A stretch of DNA of 64,000 nucleotides, from contig JABFGF010000003.1 of NCBI GenBank assembly GCA_013112635.1, positions 310,001 to 374,000 of the forward strand, in the 5' to 3' direction. Position 1 is the stretch's first letter. Every line of letters begins with the position of its first letter. Source of the stretch: Calditrichota bacterium. GTDB lineage: Bacteria > Calditrichota > Calditrichia > Calditrichales > J004. Shown here piece by piece: positions 1 to 8,797 of the stretch. The notes under the pieces are model-generated. The model was not told the origin of the DNA and did no database searches. It was given only the letters and a program-made list of their open reading frames with translations. The position numbers and the translations under genes were made by a program.

Positions 1-330
1 CGCCAGATTGCTACACAGGTTATGGAGCATGGTTTGCCCGAGCGAACCCTTCTAAATGTAAATGTACCGGCACTTCCGGAAAATGAAATAAAAGACGTCC
101 TGCCGGCCAAACAGGGCAAAGGACGTTATGAAGAAGTTTTTGACAGAAGAAATGATCCACAAAACAGAACATATTATTGGATGGCAGGAAAACGCATGAT
201 GCTTGATAAAAATGGTGATGTAGACGATGTAATTGTGATGCAGAACAAAGTTGCTGTCACACCAATTCAATATGATTTGACCCATCACGAATTCATGAAG
301 GAATTACAAAAATGGAAGCTAAAACCATAG
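1..330 (+). CDS. surE: 5'/3'-nucleotidase SurE, C-terminal part
   Basis: The gene enters the window already in frame, so its start and the metal-binding N-terminal half are missing. The visible 110 codons match the SurE C-terminus: a LLNVNVP strand, a YYW motif after a basic [13 protein letters not shown]-like stretch, and a VTPIQYDLT ending. SurE is a metal-dependent phosphatase that acts on nucleoside monophosphates and helps survival in stationary phase. The last 19 bases overlap the start of guaA, so the two are probably co-transcribed and translationally coupled. A purine-nucleotide link with guaA is plausible but inferred. Confidence 0.93.
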   Translation, partial: RQIATQVMEHGLPERTLLNVNVPALPENEIKDVLPAKQGKGRYEEVFDRRNDPQNRTYYWMAGKRMMLDKNGDVDDVIVMQNKVAVTPIQYDLTHHEFMKELQKWKLKP

Positions 331-1865
331 GGCATGAAACTATCCTGATCCTCGATTTTGGATCGCAATATACCCAGCTTATTGCCCGCCGCATCCGTGA
401 AAACGGAGTCTTCTCAGAAATCCACCCTTATAATTATGATCTCAAAAAAAATAAACCGCAAAACCTAAAAGGAATTATTCTTTCCGGAGGCCCCTCATCT
501 GTTTATGCAGATGGAGCACCTTTGGTTGATAAGGATATTCTTGACCATGGCGTTCCGGTTTTAGGAATTTGTTATGGCTTGCAGTTAATGAGTCATCTTT
601 TGGGGGCAAAAGTAGAGAGTTCGTCTCATAAAGAATACGGCAGGGCATCAATTAACCTGGATGCAGAATCAGTCTTATTTAAAAATGTGCCGCCTTCGAG
701 TAATGTTTGGATGAGTCATGGCGATAAAGTACTAAGCCTGCCAGCCGGATTTAAACCGGTTGCACATTCTGAAAATTCACCATTTGCGGCCATCGAAAAT
801 AAAGAAAATGAATACTTTGGCCTGCAATTTCATCCGGAAGTTGTGCATACGGAGTTCGGAAAAACGATCTTGCATAATTTTCTTTTTAAAATATGTGAAT
901 GCAGCGCGGATTGGTCGCCAAAATCTTTTATTGAAGAAAGTATTGAAAAAATCCGAAAACAGGTAGGCGATAAGCATGTTCTTTGTGGTTTGAGTGGTGG
1001 CGTAGATTCCAGTGTGGTAGCAGTTTTACTACAAAAAGCAATTGGCAATCAACTGCATTGTATGTTTGTCGATACCGGATTACTGCGCTACAAGGAAGGT
1101 GAAGAAGTAGAATCATTGTTCCGTGAAAACTATGATATTCAGTTAACTTGCGTGGATAGTTCAGAATCGTTTTACCAGAAACTTGATGGTATTGTTGATC
1201 CCGAGCGCAAGCGGAAAATAATCGGACATGAGTTTATAAATGTTTTTGAGAGTGAATCAAAAAAGCTTGGTACATTTGATTTTCTGGCTCAAGGCACGCT
1301 TTATCCCGATGTGATTGAAAGTGTTTCGTTTAAGGGGCCCTCGGCAACAATAAAATCGCATCATAATGTTGGTGGTTTACCTGAGAAAATGGGCTTTGAT
1401 TTGATTGAGCCTTTAAAAGAATTATTTAAAGATGAAGTCCGTGCTGTCGGACGTGAATTACGGATACCGGAAATATTAATTGGCCGGCATCCGTTTCCAG
1501 GACCAGGGCTTGCCGTACGGATTTTAGGAACAATCACAAAAGAACGGATTGAAGTTTTACAGCAAGCGGATGCGATTTATATAGAAGAATTACATAAAGC
1601 AGGTTTATATGATGAAATCTGGCAGGCATTTGCAGTGCACTTGCCGGTAAATACAGTTGGCGTTATGGGCGATGAAAGAACCTATGAAGCAGTGATCGGT
1701 TTGCGGGCAGTAACAAGTACTGATGGTATGACTGCTGATTGGTACCCAATGCCGCACGATGTACTGGCGCGGATTTCAAACCGTATAATAAATGAAGTGA
1801 GTGGTGTTAACCGGGTGGTTTACGATGTAAGTTCCAAGCCGCCTGCAACAATTGAATGGGAATAA
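312..1865 (+). CDS. guaA: GMP synthase (glutamine-hydrolysing)
   Basis: GuaA makes GMP from XMP, ATP and glutamine, the last step of guanine nucleotide synthesis, in the cytoplasm. The 517 residues are the usual length. The N-terminal class I glutamine amidotransferase has GGPSSVY and the nucleophile Cys87 in GICYGLQ, with a later FHPE histidine/glutamate motif. The ATP-pyrophosphatase domain has the P-loop SGGVDSS at residues 228-234. The C-terminal dimerisation domain ends in the typical KPPATIEWE. The start overlaps surE by 19 bases, and glmS follows after 13 bases. All key residues are present. Confidence 0.99.
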   Translation: MEAKTIGHETILILDFGSQYTQLIARRIRENGVFSEIHPYNYDLKKNKPQNLKGIILSGGPSSVYADGAPLVDKDILDHGVPVLGICYGLQLMSHLLGAKVESSSHKEYGRASINLDAESVLFKNVPPSSNVWMSHGDKVLSLPAGFKPVAHSENSPFAAIENKENEYFGLQFHPEVVHTEFGKTILHNFLFKICECSADWSPKSFIEESIEKIRKQVGDKHVLCGLSGGVDSSVVAVLLQKAIGNQLHCMFVDTGLLRYKEGEEVESLFRENYDIQLTCVDSSESFYQKLDGIVDPERKRKIIGHEFINVFESESKKLGTFDFLAQGTLYPDVIESVSFKGPSATIKSHHNVGGLPEKMGFDLIEPLKELFKDEVRAVGRELRIPEILIGRHPFPGPGLAVRILGTITKERIEVLQQADAIYIEELHKAGLYDEIWQAFAVHLPVNTVGVMGDERTYEAVIGLRAVTSTDGMTADWYPMPHDVLARISNRIINEVSGVNRVVYDVSSKPPATIEWE

Positions 1866-1878
1866 TTAGGAGTATTAC

Positions 1879-3705
1879 ATGTGTGGAATTGTTGGATATT
1901 TAGGTAAGCAGGATGCAGCACCTATTTTACTTGGTGGGCTCAAACGTCTCGAATACAGAGGTTATGACTCAGCAGGTATCGCAGTTATGAATGGGAAAGG
2001 TGTTAATGTTGTTAAAGAGGTTGGGAAAATCCGAAATTTGGAGAATGCCTTAAACGCAACACCACTGCAAGGCTCGATAGGGATTGGTCATACACGTTGG
2101 GCAACTCATGGTGAACCTAATAAAATGAATGCACATCCGCATGTTGACGGAAGTGGCGATATTGTTCTGATCCATAACGGGATTATTGAAAATTATGCGT
2201 CTTTGAAAACCATGCTTTCGGAAAAAGGCCATAAGTTTAAAACAGATACGGACACTGAAATATTGGCCCACCTAATTGAAGAGTTTTATGAAAAAGATTT
2301 AGAAAAAGCAATCCGCCAAGCATTGCACGAAGTAGACGGCACCTATGGTCTTGCAGTAATTAGCAAGCACGATCCTAATAAAATTTACGTTGCCCGTAAG
2401 GGAAGCCCAATTGTTATTGGTGTTGGAAAAGATGAGTATTTTGTTGCGTCGGATGTAACCCCGCTTGTGAATTATACTCGTGATGTGTTTTATCTTGAAG
2501 ATTATGAAATGGCCATTATTTCTCCAACAGGTGTTAAGACAAAAACAATAGCAAACAAAAAAATTGAAAAGAAAACTGAGCGTGTAACATTTGAACTTGA
2601 AGCAATTGAAAAAGGCGGCTTCGATCATTTTATGCTCAAAGAGATTTATCAGCAGCCTGATACAATAATGGATGCTATGCGTGGCCGGATATTAAAAGAT
2701 GAAGGTGTGGTAAAACTTGGTGGTCTTGAAAAAATTGAAGATCGTCTGGTTAAAGCAAACAAAATTGTATTTACCGCCTCAGGCACATCGTGGATTGCCG
2801 CCTTAATTGGCGAGTATCTGATTGAAGAGTTTTGCAGAATCCCTGTGGAAGTTGAGTATGCGTCTGAGTTTCGATATAGAAATCCGATAATAGATGAAAA
2901 TGATGCGGTAATTGCCATTTCTCAGTCCGGTGAAACAGCAGATACTTTGGCTGCCCTGCGTGAAGGAAAACGAAAAGGTGCACTTGTGCTTGGTATTGTA
3001 AATGCGGTTGGCTCAACAATTGCCCGCGAGACGGATGCCGGTGTTTATATACATGCCGGGCATGAAATTGGCGTGGCCAGTACAAAAGCTTTTACTTCTC
3101 AGGTTACGGTTCTGGCACTGATCACCTTAATGATAGCACGCCGCAAAAATATGTCATCAGAGCTTGGTAAAGCGATGGTGGAGGAGTTGCTTAAAATTCC
3201 GGAAAAAGTTCAAATTATTTTACATCAAAATGATTATATCCGTGATTTTGCAAGGCGTTATAAAGATGAGCGTAATTTCCTCTATCTTGGCCGCGGTTAT
3301 AATTTCCCGGTGGCATTAGAAGGCGCTTTAAAGCTAAAAGAAATATCTTACATCCATGCTGAGGGATATGCTGCTGCAGAGATGAAACATGGACCGATTG
3401 CCCTAATCGACAAAGATATGCCGGTTGTTTTCCTGGCTACTAAAGATGTTATTTACGATAAGGTGATTAGCAATATTGAAGAAGTAAAAGCCCGTGGCGG
3501 CAGGATTATTTGTATTGCCACACAAGGAGATGAAAAAATTCAGGAATACGCAGATCATGTAATTTATATTCCGGATACCTTGCGTGCATTAACACCGCTT
3601 CTCTCTGTAATTCCATTGCAATTACTTTCATACCATGTTGCTGTAATGCGCGGCTGCGATGTTGATATGCCACGTAACCTGGCCAAAAGTGTGACAGTGG
3701 AATAG
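1879..3705 (+). CDS. glmS: Glutamine-fructose-6-phosphate aminotransferase (isomerizing)
   Basis: GlmS converts fructose-6-phosphate and glutamine to glucosamine-6-phosphate, the entry step to UDP-GlcNAc for peptidoglycan and lipid A. The protein starts MCGIVGYLG, placing the catalytic cysteine at residue 2 as in all members. The glutaminase domain covers about residues 1-220. Two SIS sugar-isomerase domains follow (about 285-420 and 455-595), with SGTSWIAA and SQSGETADT sugar-phosphate loops. The C-terminus DMPRNLAKSVTVE is the conserved tail. A GGAG ribosome site lies before the ATG. No glmS ribozyme is apparent because the 5' gap is only 13 bases. A terminator follows. Confidence 0.99.
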   Translation: MCGIVGYLGKQDAAPILLGGLKRLEYRGYDSAGIAVMNGKGVNVVKEVGKIRNLENALNATPLQGSIGIGHTRWATHGEPNKMNAHPHVDGSGDIVLIHNGIIENYASLKTMLSEKGHKFKTDTDTEILAHLIEEFYEKDLEKAIRQALHEVDGTYGLAVISKHDPNKIYVARKGSPIVIGVGKDEYFVASDVTPLVNYTRDVFYLEDYEMAIISPTGVKTKTIANKKIEKKTERVTFELEAIEKGGFDHFMLKEIYQQPDTIMDAMRGRILKDEGVVKLGGLEKIEDRLVKANKIVFTASGTSWIAALIGEYLIEEFCRIPVEVEYASEFRYRNPIIDENDAVIAISQSGETADTLAALREGKRKGALVLGIVNAVGSTIARETDAGVYIHAGHEIGVASTKAFTSQVTVLALITLMIARRKNMSSELGKAMVEELLKIPEKVQIILHQNDYIRDFARRYKDERNFLYLGRGYNFPVALEGALKLKEISYIHAEGYAAAEMKHGPIALIDKDMPVVFLATKDVIYDKVISNIEEVKARGGRIICIATQGDEKIQEYADHVIYIPDTLRALTPLLSVIPLQLLSYHVAVMRGCDVDMPRNLAKSVTVE

Positions 3706-3741
3706 GTTTGCATATCATTTAATAGAAAATATTTATTAATT

Positions 3742-3780
3742 AACCGCCTTTAATCTTTTGTGTTATGGGCGGTTTTTTTT
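3742..3780 (+). terminator. Rho-independent terminator after glmS
   Basis: A 7-bp perfect stem AACCGCC (3742-3748) and GGCGGTT (3768-3774) is followed by a run of T. It sits 37 bases after the glmS stop and ends the surE-guaA-glmS transcript. Confidence 0.9.
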
Positions 3781-3866
3781 ATTCAAATTTAATCTTGGCA
3801 TTGATTGAAAAACTTAAGTAAACTTGCCTAATTCACATCTACATAAAGACTTTTAATGAGGATTAC

Positions 3867-5714
3867 ATGAATAACTGGAAATTCTTTTTTCTTACTATTT
3901 TCCTTGTCTCTAATCTATTTGCTCAAAATGCCTCAACGCGTGAATGGACAATTTTTCAAAAAGGCGTTTCGGAGTACCAGAAAGGCAATTACGATAAAGC
4001 CCGCCAAAGCTTTAGCCTGATGATTAATAAACTTCCTAATAGTGCTTTGACAACTGCAAATTATTTGATGCTTGCTAAAACGAATTACAAATCGGGGGAT
4101 TTTGAAGTTGCCTTGCAACAATGTGAAGAATTTAAAAAACGATTTCCTCAGAGCAAATATGTTGATGATATTCGTTATTTGATGGCTAACAGCTATTATC
4201 GTCAGGAGAGAATCGAAACCGCCGTAACGACATGGTTGAAAGCTGGTTTTAGTACAAGCAATCCTGTTTTACGCGAAAAAGTTTTAAGCCTTGCAGATGA
4301 CGTGATTCGCTATAAAATGAATCGCCTAAGCGTAACAGCATTAAGTCAGCAATACCTCGGTTCACCAATAAACGAAGCATTTAAATTTCATTTGGCTGAT
4401 GACAGCCACAGAACTGGCAACATCAGTTTTGCTAAAGAGGGATTGGTCGACTTACTTAATATTGCAAAAACAGATTATTACAGAAATAAGAGTCAGGAGC
4501 TGCTGGATCAAATTGAGGGTAAAGCTTCAAATGAAATTCACATAGCCGCTCTGCTACCGTTAAGTGGAAATAACGAAAAAGTTGGCAAAGCCCTTTTGAA
4601 TGGATTCAATCTCGCAGTTAAAGAATTTAATAACGGCACATCTTCAAATAAAGTTGTAATAGATGAGTTTGACTATGCTTCAAACCTGTTGAATGCCCTT
4701 GAGCAGATAAAAAAAATCAGTAATGACCGGCAGCATACTTTTGTTTTTGGTCCGGTTGAAAATGATATAGTTGCAGCCGTTGCAGCAATTGCTGATTATG
4801 AAGGGATTACTATTGTCAGCCCAACAGCATCATCTGATCAAATAAAAAATGTTTCTGAAAACTGTATTAACCTTGCGCCAACAGTAAAAACAATGGCCGG
4901 CGTAATACAATCGTATGCTTATGATTCGTTAAAAATAAATCGCTTGGCGACATTTGCTCCGATTGACGACTATTTTTTAAACATGACCGAAGAGTTTGTC
5001 ACTTTGTATCAGGAAAAAGGCGGCGTTGTGGCAACCCAGGAATGGTATTATCCTGGTGATCAAAATTATAAAAAACAATTTCGTAAGCTGAAAAGAGTCG
5101 GTCTTCGGTTGGCATTTAAAGACTCTCTTGTTTTAGATAATCCGGAAATCTCGGATAAATCTGTTGATTCATCATACGTCATTTATATGAAAGAGCAGCG
5201 GGAATTATTAAAAGAAACCAAAACTAAAATTGATTCGGCAGATATCCCTGTAACAACATTTGATGGTATGTTTGTACCGGTTTTTGAAGACGATATCAAT
5301 TTTATTGCTTCGCAATTTGCCTTCTCAAATTTTCAAACTCAGTTATTAGGGAATTCAGATTGGTATAATAAAGATGCTTTGAAAAAAAATAGAAATTACG
5401 TAAACGGAATAGTTTTCGTTGCTGACGGATATCTTAATGAAGAGGGCTGGGATTACAGGCAATTTAGAAATAATTTTCGGAATACTTATCATGAAACGCC
5501 GGAAAAATTTGAACTAATTGCTTACGATAGTTTTAAGTTTCTTTCAAATACATTTGGAAAAACCAAGGTAAGCCGCAGCAATTTTCTGGAAAAAGTTGTA
5601 CAGCTAAAACCGTATCAAGGCATTTACCGCAGTTTTGATATTGACCGGAGCCGGTCAAATAAATCGGTTAGAATTTTAAAATACATTTATGGTCAGGTAA
5701 TTCCTGTAAAATAG
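3867..5714 (+). CDS. Secreted TPR + type I periplasmic-binding protein (LpoA-like architecture)
   Basis: The 615-residue protein opens with a signal peptide (about residues 1-19, ending LFAQ) and has no lipobox cysteine. Residues about 28-210 hold TPR-like helices (YQKGNYDKARQSF, YKSGDFEVALQQ). From about residue 223 there is a type I periplasmic-binding fold starting IHIAALLPLSG, as in branched-chain amino-acid receptors. TPR plus this fold is the architecture of LpoA, the outer-membrane activator of penicillin-binding protein 1A in enterobacteria. The downstream gene is pgeF, 4 bases away, which also has a cell-wall link. A GAGG ribosome site precedes the ATG. It could instead be an ABC solute receptor, but no permease or ATPase genes are adjacent. 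The function is inferred. Confidence 0.7.
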   Translation: MNNWKFFFLTIFLVSNLFAQNASTREWTIFQKGVSEYQKGNYDKARQSFSLMINKLPNSALTTANYLMLAKTNYKSGDFEVALQQCEEFKKRFPQSKYVDDIRYLMANSYYRQERIETAVTTWLKAGFSTSNPVLREKVLSLADDVIRYKMNRLSVTALSQQYLGSPINEAFKFHLADDSHRTGNISFAKEGLVDLLNIAKTDYYRNKSQELLDQIEGKASNEIHIAALLPLSGNNEKVGKALLNGFNLAVKEFNNGTSSNKVVIDEFDYASNLLNALEQIKKISNDRQHTFVFGPVENDIVAAVAAIADYEGITIVSPTASSDQIKNVSENCINLAPTVKTMAGVIQSYAYDSLKINRLATFAPIDDYFLNMTEEFVTLYQEKGGVVATQEWYYPGDQNYKKQFRKLKRVGLRLAFKDSLVLDNPEISDKSVDSSYVIYMKEQRELLKETKTKIDSADIPVTTFDGMFVPVFEDDINFIASQFAFSNFQTQLLGNSDWYNKDALKKNRNYVNGIVFVADGYLNEEGWDYRQFRNNFRNTYHETPEKFELIAYDSFKFLSNTFGKTKVSRSNFLEKVVQLKPYQGIYRSFDIDRSRSNKSVRILKYIYGQVIPVK

Positions 5715-5718
5715 TTTT

Positions 5719-6456
5719 ATGATTAATGCCACTCAATTTTCATTATTTGATAATCAGCCGATTATTCATGCAAACTCTACCAGAGCAGGTGGCATGAGCG
5801 AGGGTACTTTTTCTTCTCTGAACCTTGGATTGAATACAAATGATAACCTTGAAAAAGTAAAACAAAATCGTACAATATTTTTCAATCATTTTAATTTAAA
5901 TCAGAACAACCTGGTTTTTCCAGGACAGATTCATTCAGACCAAGTCAAAATTGTTGATCAACCGGGGATTGTTAGTGATTGTGATGCTTTAATTACATCA
6001 ACTCCGGGACTTACTTTAACAATCCAGACAGCTGATTGCTTTCCATTATTTATTTATGACCCAATAAAACATATTTGTGCAATTGTTCATTCCGGCTGGC
6101 GTGGCAGTGCAAAAAATATTGCCTCTAAAACAATTCTTAAAATGCAGGAAAATTTTAATTCTAAAAGCAAAAATTTACTTATCGCCATTGGGGCGGGAAT
6201 CCAGCAAAAAAACTACCAGGTTGATACGGCAACCGCATCTAATTTCTCTAAAAAATTCCTAATTGCAGATGGTGAAAACCATTATAAGCTAAGTGTTCAA
6301 GACGTGATTCTAAATCAGCTTTTAGAAATGGGCGTTTATGAGGAAAATATAGAAGCAGACAAAACCTGTACTTTTGAAGCTATTGAAAAATATTATTCTT
6401 TTCGCAGGGATGGAGCAAAGAGCGGGAGAATGATGGGTTTTATCGGTTTAAGATAA
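5719..6456 (+). CDS. pgeF: Peptidoglycan editing factor / multicopper oxidase-like laccase domain protein (YfiH/YlmD family)
   Basis: This 245-residue cytoplasmic protein has the family signatures: an NLGLNTNDN loop, FPGQIHSDQV, TADCFPLFIYD and VHSGWRGSAKNI, and a late YSFRRDGAKSGRM. The conserved His and Cys residues of the metal/active site (HSDQ, ADC, HSGW) are all visible. In E. coli the homologue removes misincorporated residues from peptidoglycan precursors; other members show purine nucleosidase or polyphenol oxidase activity. It begins 4 bases after the preceding secreted gene without a clear ribosome site, suggesting translational coupling. Confidence 0.92.
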   Translation: MINATQFSLFDNQPIIHANSTRAGGMSEGTFSSLNLGLNTNDNLEKVKQNRTIFFNHFNLNQNNLVFPGQIHSDQVKIVDQPGIVSDCDALITSTPGLTLTIQTADCFPLFIYDPIKHICAIVHSGWRGSAKNIASKTILKMQENFNSKSKNLLIAIGAGIQQKNYQVDTATASNFSKKFLIADGENHYKLSVQDVILNQLLEMGVYEENIEADKTCTFEAIEKYYSFRRDGAKSGRMMGFIGLR

Positions 6457-6476
6457 GAGTAAACAAGCGGGTTAAA

Positions 6477-6505
6477 GTAGAGACAGGTTATTGTTCTGCC
6501 TCTAC
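6477..6505. terminator. Hairpin between convergent genes, possible bidirectional terminator
   Basis: GTAGAGACAG (6477-6486) pairs with CTGCCTCTAC (6496-6505) with one mismatch. It lies between the stops of pgeF and the minus-strand cyclase gene. There is no long T run on either side, so termination is only likely. Confidence 0.5.
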
Positions 6506-6521
6506 TGAAATATATATGACA

Positions 6522-8666
6522 CTATTTTGTGGTCATTGTAAAAACGCCATCCCAATCTTCCCCGGGATCATTAAATTTAAATTCAATACTACGTTTTCTA
6601 TAAAGCTTTGATGGCGAATCTTCAGGGTTCAAATTCAGGCAAAAATCAAAGAAGTCGATAGCTTCATTCCATTTACGCTCACGATACGCCTGTACACCAC
6701 GTTGATATACTGAAAGTAGTTCAATCTGTTTACTGTCCAGCGGTTTTGTCCGCTCACCGATTAACTCAAAAACTTCAACAGGTTTGTTTTTACCTTTTAC
6801 ACGAATCAAATCCAAAGGCCGTGTATAAAAATCATTTTTGACAAAATCGTTTGTAAATTCACTAATCATTATAAAGGTATCATAAACTTTATTGGCGCCT
6901 TCCAAACGGGCACCAAGGTTAACTGAATCACCCATAACGGTGTAGTCAAAAACAGTCTGGCTGCCCATGTTTCCAACAATTACGTTTCCGGTATTTATAC
7001 CGATCCGCGCTTCCAATTCCGGGCGGCCTTCTGCTTTCCATTTTTTACGCATTTCGATCAGTTTTTCCTGCATTAAGAGAGCGGTCCGGCAGGCACAATG
7101 CGGATGATCTTCATAAGGAACCGGCATACCAAATTCGGCCATAATTGCATCGCCTTCATATTTATCGATAATGCCGTTATTTTCCAGAACTATATTGGTC
7201 ATAGCCGTCAGGTATTCATTTAGCAGCACTACAAGTTCATGTGGAGTCAGTTTTTCTGACACAGTTGTAAATCCGGCCACATCAGAAAACATTACCGTTA
7301 CAACTCTTTCTTCTCCGCCTAATTGTAATTTATCAGGATTGTTCATTAGTTCCTGCACTACTTTTTCCGGTACATAATGTGCAAAGGCTCCACGGAGAAC
7401 TTTCTTTTCTTGCTGTGTTTGCAAATAGTGGTACAAAGTATGGCCAACATAAGAAAATGCTATAACTAAAACCGGGTTTACTATTTCCAGCACTAAATTG
7501 TTTTCAGTGAACAGGTAAATCGAGAAGAGAACAAACCCAATAATAAAAATGATAGTTGCAATGGAGGACCATAATGTTGGCAGAAAACGTGTTATTAAAT
7601 AAGTAATAATAACAAGGATCAACATAATAACCAGGATTGTTGTCTGGGGAAGCTGATGTAGAAAATTTTTGTCCAGTACAGTTTGAATAGCGTTTGCGTG
7701 TAACTCAACACCCGGCATTTCGATTGGGTTTGCGTTGCCGGCGCTGTCTTTTACAGTTAAAAAAGGTGTTGGGAAATTATCATGGAGCTCAAACATGGTA
7801 GCACCGATCAGTACAATTTTATCTTTTAAATCACCGGAGTATTTCAAACCCGGGGGAATTCCAAAATCAACATCGCCAGGATCAGAAAAACTATCCATAT
7901 CAAAATCTTCATGTAGATCAAAATCTTCATCATCTACAATTTCGTCAAAGGAGTAATCCTGAAAAGAGTAAGCCGGTCCATGAAAATTTATTAGCATACC
8001 GCTATCAGAAAATTTTGGAATATTCAAAGTATCAAATGCGAAATATTCCTGTTCCGATCCGATTATTAAGGAGTCTGAATTTCCATAGTAATGTTTTAAA
8101 ACAAGCGCCGCAAAAGAAGCATAGATGGAGTCGTTATAGCTATCAGCAAAACGATATTTTCTGTAGAAGCCATCAATATCAGATTCAACAGCCACCAAGC
8201 CCCATGGTGCTTTTCTAAATTTGTGATATGGAGGGAATTCGGTTACGTCCCCAATTGTAGAACGCAACATTTTTCCAACCAACACAACATTTTCATACTT
8301 TTCCAATGCGCGCGCAAGCTCATCATCGCTCTCAGCACTGTCCGGTTGGGCCTTGTCCAGCATAACATCAATTCCAATTACCTTTGCACCGGCTTCATTC
8401 AGGTTTTGAATAATTGAGGCATAATATGCCCTTGGCCATGGCCAGCGATGCCTCAAAGTGCCATCAGACTGATCATCAATTTTTACAATTACGATTGGGC
8501 TTTCCTCAATATCCAATGGTCCCCGAATATCAAAACGCATATCAACAAGTTTTAGCTCTAAAGAGTTGATCGTATTTGTAAAGCTGAGCATGTAGGCCAG
8601 CAAAATTGCGCCTAAACTAATTCCAATAACAATCCAAAATGAGGTTTTTTCCTGAGATTGTGCCAT
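6522..8666 (-). CDS. CHASE2-domain class III adenylate cyclase
   Basis: A 714-residue membrane sensor. An N-terminal membrane segment (about 10-30) leads into a CHASE2 extracytoplasmic sensor domain (about 35-335; IVIVKIDDQS, IGIDVMLDK and KIVLIGAT are typical). Three membrane segments (about 345-420) follow, then a class III cyclase domain (about 455-640). The catalytic set looks complete: metal aspartates in FSDVAGFT (near residue 460) and YEGDAIMAEF (near 505), adenine-selecting Lys in DKYEGD and Asp in FDYTVMGD, and Asn/Arg in SVNLGARLE. This predicts ATP to cAMP. The tail (about 665-700) has one TPR-like repeat. It lies downstream of a FecR gene and a barrel gene on the same strand, though a 131-base gap with a repeat separates it from the barrel gene. 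Confidence 0.93.
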   Translation of the reverse strand: MAQSQEKTSFWIVIGISLGAILLAYMLSFTNTINSLELKLVDMRFDIRGPLDIEESPIVIVKIDDQSDGTLRHRWPWPRAYYASIIQNLNEAGAKVIGIDVMLDKAQPDSAESDDELARALEKYENVVLVGKMLRSTIGDVTEFPPYHKFRKAPWGLVAVESDIDGFYRKYRFADSYNDSIYASFAALVLKHYYGNSDSLIIGSEQEYFAFDTLNIPKFSDSGMLINFHGPAYSFQDYSFDEIVDDEDFDLHEDFDMDSFSDPGDVDFGIPPGLKYSGDLKDKIVLIGATMFELHDNFPTPFLTVKDSAGNANPIEMPGVELHANAIQTVLDKNFLHQLPQTTILVIMLILVIITYLITRFLPTLWSSIATIIFIIGFVLFSIYLFTENNLVLEIVNPVLVIAFSYVGHTLYHYLQTQQEKKVLRGAFAHYVPEKVVQELMNNPDKLQLGGEERVVTVMFSDVAGFTTVSEKLTPHELVVLLNEYLTAMTNIVLENNGIIDKYEGDAIMAEFGMPVPYEDHPHCACRTALLMQEKLIEMRKKWKAEGRPELEARIGINTGNVIVGNMGSQTVFDYTVMGDSVNLGARLEGANKVYDTFIMISEFTNDFVKNDFYTRPLDLIRVKGKNKPVEVFELIGERTKPLDSKQIELLSVYQRGVQAYRERKWNEAIDFFDFCLNLNPEDSPSKLYRKRSIEFKFNDPGEDWDGVFTMTTK

Positions 8667-8718
8667 GATGTAAACTCACTGTTTTTGTAAGTTGAGGGGT
8701 ATTAAAAATAGCCAAATC

Positions 8719-8780
8719 GTCATGCTGAACTTGATTCAGCATCCAAAAAAATTAGGATTTCGAAACAAGTTCGGAATGAC
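8719..8780. repeat. Dispersed inverted repeat, copy A
   Basis: The arms GTCATGCTGAACTTG and CAAGTTCGGAATGAC are near-perfect reverse complements. The inner parts ATTCAGCATCC and GGATTTCGAAA also pair loosely. It belongs to the family also seen at 24065, 54898 and 58072. It sits inside the presumed FecR-cyclase operon, between the barrel gene and the cyclase gene. Confidence 0.85.
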
Positions 8781-8797
8781 GATTGTGCTTTGTAGTA

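Noticed and set aside
1866-1878. glmS ribozyme upstream of glmS
   Set aside because: The gap to guaA is only 13 bases, too short for the ribozyme.
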